A model generated the notes under the pieces. It had not been told where the DNA came from and did no database searches. It saw nothing but the letters and a program-made list of their open reading frames with translations. Made by a program: the position numbers and the translations under genes. From Rhea pennata (lineage: Eukaryota > Chordata > Aves > Rheiformes > Rheidae): a DNA stretch of 64,000 bases. Of the stretch, positions 39,201 to 48,505 are shown in pieces. The stretch lies in the NCBI RefSeq assembly GCF_028389875.1, contig NC_084677.1:12752017-12816016 (forward strand), given 5' to 3'. Position 1 is the first letter of the stretch, and each line of letters opens with the position of its first letter.

Positions 39201-42200
39201 CATTCTCCCAATTCTCTCTGCAAAATGATTTTATAAATAATCAGCCCTTAATTGTGTGATTCCAGTTAATGCAGAGGGAGTTAATTAACATGTGGAACAA
39301 GTTTCCAGGCCCAAGCTATTAGCTGTGTATAGCGCAGAATTCAAACAATGTATGAAGTGACGTCTATAGCCAAATGACTTTGTACATAACTGCAACAAGA
39401 AATGACCAAAGATGGATGAGGTTTTGCAGCAACACCAAAATAATATTCCTTTTTGGTAAGCGGATACAGGATGAGTCAAGTCATGGGTGTTGTACTTGTC
39501 CAAAAGGTGTGAAGAATAAGCATCACCTCTCATTTTATTTCCTCTCTTTAAATTCTCCATCATGGTCTACCTACTTGTCTCCAGAAGTTGCATGGATCAG
39601 TGATTCTGGAGACTTGCAGAGCTGAGAGAGGAACAATCCTGTTAATATAAGGGCCACAGATGTTGTGCAATCTTGCATGTCTCTACTGTGTTTTATCTCA
39701 TCTATCTGCTAAGTGAAAGAGGATAACTTAATTTTGTGCCACTGGTAAGAGAAAGAAAACCAAATCACAAGTAAGTAAACTTGGAACATCTGTCTCATGG
39801 ATCTCTTTCAAATAAAGAAACAGGGACACGGCATTTGTCCATCAGCTTTCCTCCTGCAGAAACATCCTAGCCAAACTGAGGACAATGTTCCTGTTCTGGG
39901 ATGCAATTTTCAAAGTCATTTCAGGTGAAACCAAAACATTTTGTCCAACCTTAACTGTTTTTTTTCCTGTTTTTTATTAAGCTGTTTCATCTTCTTTCAA
40001 TCATTTTTGGTCAAGTTTTTAGTGAAAAAAAAAAAAGGAGTGGAAAAAATCAATGATTTTGCTTAAAAAATGGCTAACGGCTGAAGGCTAGAGACATTCC
40101 CATCTTTTCCCTCCACTATCTTTGAAGCCTTGATCTCATGGGAACAAAGGAGCAAATAGTATACTGCAGTGTTGCTTCCTGTGGTACTACTCTCACTGAA
40201 CCTACGAAAGGCTGCCGTGAAGAGCTCCACCAGGAAACTCAAAGCTCTGCCTGAGAAGGTGTCACAGGCCCACAGGCCTCCGCAGTAGCTCCTGGCTTCT
40301 CGCTTGCTCCATGCTTGCCACTTCTTACTAGGAAAAGACTTGCTGTTTTCTGGGGGAAAGGAGATAGTAGGAGCAAAAAGAACAGCCCGTTGTGCTGAGG
40401 ATTGATGGTGTGGGGTGCCTGGTCTGTGTAGCAGGCAGCTGGGGAAATACCATCTAAACTCCTCCCTGTCCCGAAAGGAAATACAACAGCATCCTGGTGA
40501 TGATGCAATTACACGGCTTTACAAGACAGTAAAAAGCCACTGGCTTGGCTGGCTGGAATTTCTGACAAAACTGTTTTTTGATCAGCAATTGTAAACTAGG
40601 AGCAGCCAGGAGAAATATTTTTTTTCATTCTAGAAACTCCTCTTCTCCTATTTTTCACTATTAAAACACAATGAACATTCCCAGAAATGGGATTTTCACG
40701 TGTCTTGTGATTCTTTGTTTCTGTATCTAGCTAGTGCAGGAATAATCTATCAGAGACAGTTCATGCATTTGCTCTCTTACTACCACCCCTAATGTGATAA
40801 ATCGTTACTGAGTAGAAAATTGTATCGTTTCACGCATGAGTTTCCCACTGATGCACCTAGGAGGCACATGGATGAGGAATGCCCCTCCGAACAACCCCCC
40901 AGCTAGGAAACGTAAACAATTCTCGCTGAGCACCAGCAGAGAATCGCAGAGTGCAGATTTTATTTCCGTGAAGTTCTACATAGGAGCACAAAAGAAAAGC
41001 AGAAGGGAAAGAAACTCAGCTGATAGACAGGATGGAAGCAGGGAGCAAACGGAGTGAAAGGAGGGTGGGCAGTGTGGCAGAACTCATCTCTCCTACGATT
41101 GATGATCACTGAGTTGAATGTCAGAACATACTATGTCTAGTAACAGGTGCCACCCTAGATACTGACCCCCCAACTTTGGGGAATTCTCCTTATCCCTTAT
41201 CGGAGCAATTGGGAAAGTAATTAACACCACCTTCACCTCCTCATCCTCTTTGTTTGCCAGAGCTGCAGATCTTGTAATAAAAATGAAGCAATTTACTGGT
41301 GGAATAGTTAATCACGGAGAATCTGACTCAAAGCCTGCTGAAGGCCACCAGTTGATCTCCACTGAGTTCAAAATGTTTGGGATAAAGCCCTGAACTGCTG
41401 CCAATTCTGGCTCCAAAGGCAATGAGAATGCAGGATGGGAGCTGTGAGTTCTCAGTGCCTTCCCGGGTGATCCCGTAACGTGCCTCCCAGGATGCTGGGC
41501 AATGCCAGTCTCCCCAGCCAGAGAGCTGGGATGCCAGTGTGCAGTCCTCGACACTGAGGTATCCATAGTATTCTGGGGAGCAAAGGCAATTATCAAATTC
41601 AGCCCTCTTCGGATTTATGACGGGTCTGCATTTCACACACAATTTTCTTAATCTGTGTCATAATTACAAAAATTGCAAATAACGTTTTAATATCAATGTC
41701 AAAAAATAGGCAAATCTTTCATAGCATTTTTATTGCCTATTTACAATCTCAAATCAAATGGTTTACAGCTTTGCATTTTGGAAATATACAACATAAGAAA
41801 ACACTAGCCTGGCAAAATTATGCTTTTATGATAATGACAGAGATGAGTTATAGTTACTCTAGTTAAACTGTAATGACTGCACAGATGCTAGGAAAAAGCT
41901 ATTGTACAACATGTTTTGCCACCATAAGCATGGCACCTGCTAACTCCACCATGATGTATACAAGCCATTGTTAGCATTTCTTTATGAACACCATTTTCAA
42001 GAATTATAATTGAACCATAAACATTCACTTGAGGACAAAATTTAGATATCTGGGCCTTAAAAAAACTTGAGAAATACTCCACTATTTTGCATATCTGGAT
42101 TTCAGGAACAAGTTTATGACGAATAATATAGTCTTCTGATTCTGTATGACCTCAAAATGTTTTGCATTCTCCTCGTGGCCTAGATGAATTTAGATCAGAT

Positions 42201-43970
42201 TAATTTAGTGGAATTTACAGAGCCAGAAACTAAATCCTGCAGGACACTGTTGGCTATCAGGAAATAGTAACATTTATCCACAGATGAGATGCAAAACAGA
42301 TAGCAATGGCAGGAGTTTCAGTATGTGTCTTGCCAAGCTGCCGCCACAGAGCCCACCCACGGAGGGAGTGGTGGTGGCCCCTGCGTGTACTCCTGGGATG
42401 CTGCTCAAGGACACCGGCCATGGTTGCTGTGACCCACTGCGAGCTGACTCAAGTCATTTATTGCATTGAGACTCACAGTCACTGGTAATTTAATCCAAGT
42501 GTTGTTTTGCAACAGGAACGCTGTGCAGGTGTGACCATGAGTCCTTGCAGAGAGTGAAGCTAACTGCCAGCAGTAAAATATATTGTATTAAGAATACGAT
42601 AGACGTGAGGTACATGAGCTGAGCTGATTGAGCTCACCACGGCAAGCAACAGCAGTGACTGAGGTAAATAATATTGCTAAATGAATGACTGCATAAATTT
42701 GCTCTAATTCCCTTAATAGAACACTTTAGCTACTGTGAGTAGCTAAAGTATGTGAGGCTTTTGATCAAAATATATTGTGTGGCTTTCTTATTAAGGCAAT
42801 CTTTATAAATAAAGTAGTGAAGAACTGAATAAAAAGCACCAGCAGACTGCATAAAATTAGAGCCAACTAGCCTTGTTCTACTTTTCCTACGTTGTTATAA
42901 ATCAGAAACAACACTGTTTGTGTCACTGGAATCTCAGTGAAGTAAAACATATCCAAAGAGAAGAACCACTGCTAAAAATCAAAGTAGGTATTTATTTTTG
43001 TCTCAAGGATCACTATTTTTAGTGAGGGAAAATTTTCTTGAATCTGTGGCCCAACCTTTTCTTTACTTTAAACCTTTTTGATCTATTGGACAGAGTATGA
43101 ATGAAAATCAGACTTTAGACATTTCATTCTCTGCCACTCAATCTGCTCTATCTTACTCAAAATTAAAGGCTTAGTAATGCCTTGGGCAGCTGTAGCTGAC
43201 CCTTTGTATTAAGACCTTCTCTGCAGTGGATGCATCATGCATATGCCTGTTGATATATTTTAGAGTAAAGATTTTGTTTGTTTGTTTTGGGTGTCTGTTC
43301 TGGCTTTATATTCCACAGAAAACACTACTTGTATCTGGTTTTCATGCCTGTATTTCCTCATACTCCCTGCTATTATATTTGGTTATATTCCAGAGAAAGA
43401 ACTTTCTTATGTCTGTCTTTATCAAAACCCTAGAAGCCACTTAAACATCTCTTTAAGCTCTCTATTCCTCAGGTGAATTTTCCCCTAATTGTATTCTTTA
43501 ACTCCAAAAGGGGGTTGGGGACATAGTTTGTATAAAAGATGCTACAGAAAACAAAGTTGCATTGCTAGTGATTCTGCTTTTATACTTCTATCCAGGTAAG
43601 TTTCTGCACACTGGTTTGCTTTCTCTTTTCCAATACCCATCTCCTCCTGGGGCTAGTTGCTGGGATGGAGCTGTCTTCAAATAATTTAATTATCGTGTGG
43701 CATGCACCTTTTTAGTCTCCCCTTCACACACCCGAAATGGTGTGTGATGTCTTTCGTTTATATCACTTGTTGGAAAACACTCCAAAGCATTGAAAAACTA
43801 TTAAATTGTTACAGTATCGGATGCCAACACACAGGGCTATTAGTCTAATTCATCCTTCAGATCAAAGCCCACACAGGCAGCTCTCCTGCCTACAGCTATT
43901 TTCCTTTTACTTTCCTGCTTGACAGTAGTCCCTCATATCCCTCTGTTCTGCTTTCTTTGAACATACACAT
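30262..43970. other. Intergenic stretch upstream of FOXL3, no gene recognised
   Basis: About 13.7 kb without a supportable coding gene. Open frames up to 159 codons exist (33238-33717 on the minus strand) but show no domain, signal peptide or family resemblance. A perfect 12-bp inverted repeat lies at 42723-42749. The interval is a natural place for FAM20C or FOXL3 regulatory elements, but nothing in the sequence alone pins one down. Confidence 0.55.
42723..42749. repeat. Perfect 12-bp inverted repeat with 3-bp spacer
   Basis: ACTTTAGCTACT and AGTAGCTAAAGT are exact reverse complements separated by GTG. The stem is too short for a microRNA precursor and no T run follows it. Confidence 0.85.
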
Positions 43971-44209
43971 TTTCCTTTAGTCATGGAAATATAATTTATG
44001 CCTATTATGCTGTATTATAGATTGCAGATCAGCAAAGGCGTGTGTTACTGCCTGGAACGTCTGTTTATTGTACGTCGGGGTTTCTAAAAATAAATAAATA
44101 AGACCCCCTCCCCGCTCAAGAGAGAAAAATAAGAAGCAGGAGCACTTTAGGGGGAGAAGGAAGGGGGGCTGCACTCCGCGCTCAAAGTTTAATTTACAAG
44201 TGAGGACCC

Positions 44210-44900
44210 TGAAGCGTGGTTTATTAACACCACGGGGTTCGCTGCCGCGGCGCTGCGGCCGGGGCACAGCTGGCCCCGCTCCGCCCGGACCACCCAGCGA
44301 GCGGCGCTCCCGGTGCGGCGCTCCCGGGCCCGCTGCGGGGCTCCAGGCGCTCCCGGGCTCTCTGCGGTGCGGGGCTCCCGGGGCAGCGCTCCCGGTCCCG
44401 TTACGGTGCTCCCGTGCCCGGTGCAGCGCTCCCGGTGCCGGCGCGGTGCTCCCGGCGCTCCCGGGCCCCGTGCAGCGCTCCCGGTGCCGGCGCGGTGCTC
44501 CCGGCGCTCCCGGGCCCCGTGCAGCGCTCCCGGTGCCGGCGCGGTGCTCCCGGCGCTCCCGGGCCCCGTGCAGAGCTCCCGGTGCCGGTGCGGCGCTCGC
44601 GGTCCCGGCCCGCCGCGCTCCCGGCGCGCACCCGCCGCGCAGGGTCGCCCCGCCGCCCGCCACCCCCCGCCGCCCCAGCCGGGGCCGCGGCGGTGCGGAA
44701 GGGATGTCCTGACCACAGGAACAACCCCCACGCCGACACCGGGGAGCGCGTGTGCGCGGAGGGGGCTGAGGAGGGGGGAGAGAGGGAACGAGACGGGCAG
44801 AGGGGAGGGAAAGAGGGAGGAGGGAGCCCAAGCGCTGCGAAACGTCCCTCCATCGCCCTCACTCTGCGGGAGCTGTGCGAGGAGCAGGAAGATGTTCGAC
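44210..44900. promoter_or_regulatory. CpG island at the FOXL3 5' end
   Basis: The sequence changes abruptly from A+T-rich to dense G+C with abundant CpG near 44230 and returns to ordinary composition soon after the FOXL3 start codon. No convincing TATA box is seen, but GC-box-like CCGCCC motifs occur, as expected of a CpG-island promoter. Much of the island is minisatellite (44296-44600). The transcription start cannot be placed from sequence. Confidence 0.75.
44296..44600. repeat. GC-rich minisatellite, 49-bp unit
   Basis: Three essentially identical 49-bp units occupy 44421-44469, 44470-44518 and 44519-44567, each starting GTGCAGCGCTCCCGGTGCCG, with a diverged partial fourth copy to about 44600. 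To the left, 44296-44420 holds degenerate shorter units sharing the core GCGCTCCCGG. The array lies inside the CpG island about 300 bp before the FOXL3 ATG. Confidence 0.92.
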
Positions 44901-44998
44901 AACACACAGTACCCCTATAACTGCTTCAATTACGACGGGGATGATTATCCAATCTGCAGTTCTGACGAAGAGAAAAAATTCACCAGACCAGCATACAG
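44892..44998 (+). CDS. FOXL3: FOXL3 coding exon 1
   Basis: ATG at 44892 has purines at -3 to -1 (AAG). The exon encodes 35 residues plus two bases of Ser36 and ends at donor GTAAGA (44999). It holds the acidic N-terminal segment (GDDYP, SSDEE) and the first residues of the forkhead domain (RPAY). The frame stays open upstream to an ATG at 44313, but that extension is Arg/Pro/Ala/Gly low-complexity minisatellite sequence and is probably untranslated. Confidence 0.88.
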
Positions 44999-46781
44999 GT
45001 AAGAAGAAGTGTTCCCCAGCACTGCTCTCTCTGGGCAGCTGTCAGAGTCTGGGAAAGGCCCTCTCCAAGCAGTGCGGGACCTCTTTCCGGGTGTGTTTGT
45101 TCCAGGCCCGGGGAATGCGGGGTAAAGATTTCTCTCCTTCCTTGCATGAAGCATTCGTGGCTTGTTTCCTCCCCTGGAGGGTCACAGCAGCCCTGGTGTG
45201 CTGGTCCCACGCACTGCCAGATCACCAGCGCTCACCTTCCCCTTCTCAGGAGACCCAGAGAAAGGGGGTTATGTGGGCAGTGCGCTGCAAGTGCCATGGG
45301 GACGGGAAACCGCAGTGCAGTGATGGCCCAGGGGCTTCCTGTGCCCAAGGGCTGGCGTGTCCGAGGTGGCTCCATCTCACTGGAGCCTTCAAGTTCAGGG
45401 AAACTTTTCCAACGGGATCTGTGATACAAGTGATCTTTCCTTACTGTTCCCACGTCTAAGCCCTGATGAGAGGGTGAGCAGCCTAGTGGGGATCCGGTGG
45501 TCTAGAAGTAATGCCTACATTTTGTGCTACCTGACTGGCGCGGGACAGGCGGCAAGGGTGCTCCTCTATGGCGAGGCAGAGCCCGTCTTGTCTGCCGGGG
45601 TGTCCGGGGTAAGGATGCAGAGCCAGATGGGCACCTCTCATAAGCAGGATTGTATGCACATATGTACCTGTGTGATACTTGTTATATGAATCCTCATTAA
45701 CTGAGGATATGATATATGATGATATTTTCCTCATTATTATCTGCGTATAGGGCAATGGTGTAACAATCAGTTTTCCTTTTTTCAGCTACATTGCCTTAAT
45801 TGCAATGGCCATCCAGCAAAGTCCATCAAATAAAGTCACCCTTTCTGGCATTTATGACTTTATAATGAAGAAATTTCCTTACTACAGATCAAATCAAAGA
45901 GCCTGGCAGAACTCCATCCGACATAACTTATCACTTAACAGTTGTTTCGTAAAGGTAAGCTCAATAACTGTATATTTACATACACATTCTGCATAGATTA
46001 AAAAAATGCAGGAATAATCTCATCACTAGGAAAGACGGAAACAAACAGCTGAGCTACAAATCACTTAAAATCTAAATTGTCATTTATAAAGATAAAGAGT
46101 ACATCCTTGTCTGATATATGCTAACAGATAACAAACTGAAGAGACTGGAGTTTACATCCTATTTGTATAATGATAGAGGATAGGCTTAAAAGTCTTGTCA
46201 TTTGTGTTTACACCACTCTTGAATGTAAATGAATGCAGATGTTAAGCAGCAGCATCTGTAACACATACAAATACTGAACTGCTTTTAAATAAATACAGGT
46301 TCCCAGAACAGAAGGGAATGAGAAGGGGAAAGGAAACTATTGGAGCTTTGCAACGGGATGTGAGTCCATGCTGGATCTCTTTGAAAATGGGAATTACAGG
46401 CGAAGACGGAGGAGGAGGAACATGAAAAGGGAACATAAGGAGCAGAGACCAAGCAGAGGGAAAAGTCCTTCATCCGCTGATATGTCTTCCACAGACTCTG
46501 GTTTAAACAACATTTCCTCTTCTGAAAGTAAACATGAAAGAATTGAATCAGGACCAAGACTATTGGAACCTCATGGGTTTGCTCCAAACACTACAACCAC
46601 CAGGCAGAGCCTAAGCAATTCCTCCTTAGGAAAATTGGATTCTGAAATTAAATTTAGCATCGATTACATTCTTTCAGCCCCTGACCCTTTGCCTGTTCTA
46701 AGATCTCAGTATAATATGCAGGAAAATAAATATCATCTACTGGAGGCTCAGCAAATTAATCTCCAGTTCTGGACAATGTGA
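44892..46781 (+). CDS. FOXL3: FOXL3, forkhead box transcription factor (complete, three exons)
   Basis: The join 44892-44998, 45786-45954, 46299-46781 encodes 252 residues with canonical GT/AG introns, in phase 2 (Ser36) and phase 0 (after Lys92). The start [20 protein letters not shown] is FOXL3-like, and the ATG has A at -3. The forkhead domain spans about residues 33-126; the recognition helix is [10 protein letters not shown] (78-87). Arg126-132 is a run of seven arginines, a likely nuclear-localisation and DNA-contact patch. A Ser-rich linker (about 144-210) leads to FSIDYIL (211-217), which fits the EH1 Groucho/TLE-binding consensus FxIxxIL. FOXL2 is excluded by introns within the forkhead box and by absence of its polyalanine tract. 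In medaka, foxl3 acts in germ cells to suppress spermatogenesis; its role here is inferred. It lies about 31 kb downstream of FAM20C in the same orientation, as expected from synteny. Confidence 0.92.
44999..45785 (+). other. FOXL3: FOXL3 intron 1
   Basis: The 787-bp intron interrupts Ser36 at the start of the forkhead domain. It is moderately G+C-rich over its first 600 bases, continuing from the CpG island, and A+T-rich near the acceptor. Open frames within it show no homology. Confidence 0.9.
45786..45954 (+). CDS. FOXL3: FOXL3 coding exon 2 (forkhead core)
   Basis: Acceptor TTTTTTCAG precedes 45786 and donor GTAAGC follows 45954. It encodes [28 protein letters not shown] and the recognition helix [15 protein letters not shown]. 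All helix-3 residues typical of forkhead DNA contact are intact. Confidence 0.95.
45955..46298 (+). other. FOXL3: FOXL3 intron 2
   Basis: This 344-bp A+T-rich intron lies between Lys92 and Val93, directly after the recognition helix. I see no other feature. Confidence 0.9.
46299..46781 (+). CDS. FOXL3: FOXL3 coding exon 3 (wing 2, basic run, EH1-like tail)
   Basis: Acceptor AAATACAG precedes 46299. It begins [17 protein letters not shown], the forkhead wing region, followed by LDLFENGNY and seven arginines. The Ser-rich linker and FSIDYIL (46653-46673) follow, and the stop TGA is at 46779-46781. Confidence 0.95.
   Translation, partial: VPRTEGNEKGKGNYWSFATGCESMLDLFENGNYRRRRRRRNMKREHKEQRPSRGKSPSSADMSSTDSGLNNISSSESKHERIESGPRLLEPHGFAPNTTTTRQSLSNSSLGKLDSEIKFSIDYILSAPDPLPVLRSQYNMQENKYHLLEAQQINLQFWTM
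46653..46673 (+). other. FOXL3: EH1-like motif in FOXL3
   Basis: It encodes FSIDYIL, matching FxIxxIL, the engrailed-homology-1 pattern that recruits Groucho/TLE corepressors in several forkhead families. It sits in an otherwise disordered-looking C-terminal tail. Confidence 0.65.
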
Positions 46782-47563
46782 TGTTATTTATACGAGGTAA
46801 CAAAGTGTGAGCTGCAGTGTATTCAGCAGCCTTGCCTCACTGAAAATCAGCCGTCTGCCGCCACTTCTTTTTTCACAAGTAGTATCCAGAGAGGGTTACC
46901 AATCTACCAGCTGATACTTTGTCTATACCAAAAGAACTTTACTAAGGTTAAAGTATAAATAACTGTTATCAACACCAGTTTTCACTATGCCGAAATTCAT
47001 GACATTCTAGCTTTGTTTTCTAAACTACCCTGAACTTCATTTAACAGTACACAGATTTCCTTTCTCAAGCAGAATCCAACAGAAAAGAGACTTGTTTATC
47101 ACCCAGGACTTTATTAGAGACAAAATGGATTTGATTCCACTTTCACTGGTGGAAATTAGGATTAATTCCACTGAAGTATATAGGTCAGATCTTCAGCTGA
47201 TCTAAAACAGTGTAATTCTGTGGATTTACACCGGCTGAGAATGTAAAGGGATTGAGGGGTGGCTTTCTTCTCTTCAAAAGAATCACAGAAAACCACTCAG
47301 TCTTCCCCTATTTTTGATTTTACTGTGATGTCTCAAGCTATAGTAAATACCATGCAGCATTAATCCATCATTAGTCAGTAAATATAGTTATTAATAGGTG
47401 TTTAAGGTATGTTTTATTGATATTCAGGACAGAGTTGTTTAAACTGTTGAAGTGGAGTTATATTCAAAACAATTCCAAGAAAGCTAATTGCAAGGCTATT
47501 AAACTCTAGTAGATTTCAACGAATAATGTGACAGAGGCATAAGGGACTCCTAATGCTTTGCTA

Positions 47564-47584
47564 AAAAACAAACAAACAAACAAC
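47564..47584. repeat. (CAAA)n simple repeat
   Basis: Repeated CAAA units lie in the probable FOXL3 3' UTR. Confidence 0.85.
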
Positions 47585-48480
47585 AAACCCTCTCCCCTTA
47601 CACTAGCATCTGAAAGCTTCCTGAGATGCTGCAGCGAAGTCCTTGAATATATTTCATTTAGCGAGAATGAAGGAAAAAACAGCCTTGAAAGAATCTGTAT
47701 CCAGTGTCGACCAAAGCCAGAATTCCACCTACCTGCTTTGAGACAAGTTGTATATTCCTGTTAAGTAGATTCTTATAGATCGTTCCTGCAAGCAATCACC
47801 AAAGTGGTACTTGATACAATTTCAGCAAAGCTAGTGAGGTTTATAATTTACAGATAGCAATGCTAGCTCACGAGCTCAATTTCTAATGAAAGCCCTTTCA
47901 TTACCATTTACACAGGGTAAATGGTATTTCAGGGTATTTCAGAACTGACCCGTACGGACAATGATGAACTGTAACCAACATTTAAGAACTTGCTTTTATA
48001 TAACTTGTTGTTTGCAATGAATTGTTTCCAGTACCTAATGGCAACATTAGTTGAGACTCCACAAAATCTTGGTTTTTGGCTTGGCTACTACAAATAATGT
48101 CTCCTGCAGATAAAAGAAAAAAGACAAGGATTCTGGTGGTTTTAAGCAATTATATATAAAGAGATAAAATTATCTTTGCAACATGAACTGAAGGTAAATG
48201 AAGGTATATGAAATAAGATTAAGCAAAACTGTGCTAGAGGTATGCTCAGGCATGACTTGAATTTTTATGCAGAAGCTTTGACATTTCACTAAGTTATTTT
48301 ACATTGTGGCTAATATATACTGTACATTTATACTATATAGTCTTATATATTGTTACTGAGAAAGGGAGCAATATCACTGCACTTATATGTTGTAAAAATG
48401 CATGATGTATGTTGTCATGATGTTAAAAGTCCTGCCACTTACTTAAAATTCACCATCAGCAGTATTTCACACAGATTGGT

Positions 48481-48486
48481 AATAAA
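48481..48486 (+). terminator. Candidate FOXL3 poly(A) signal AATAAA
   Basis: This is the first canonical signal downstream of the FOXL3 stop codon. A variant signal nearer the stop (for example ATTAAA near 47500) cannot be excluded. Confidence 0.45.
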
Positions 48487-48505
48487 TGCTCATTTCTTTG
48501 GAAAA

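Larger units (their letters stand above)
46782..48505 (+). other. FOXL3: FOXL3 3' untranslated region (probable)
   Basis: No canonical AATAAA is seen after the stop until 48481, so the 3' UTR would be about 1.7 kb if that signal is used. The stretch is A+T-rich and carries a (CAAA)n run near 47564-47584. The open frame 47558-47764 starts in that repeat and is not a gene. Confidence 0.5.

Noticed and set aside
43977..44905. Minus-strand proteins of 168-284 residues over the CpG island
   Set aside because: Gly/Ala/Pro/Arg-rich translations of a minisatellite in several frames at once; a composition artefact rather than coding sequence.
44892..46781. FOXL2 as the identity of the forkhead gene
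   Set aside because: The N terminus, [16 protein letters not shown] segment, introns in the forkhead box and FAM20C linkage fit FOXL3; the FOXL2 polyalanine and proline-rich tail is absent.
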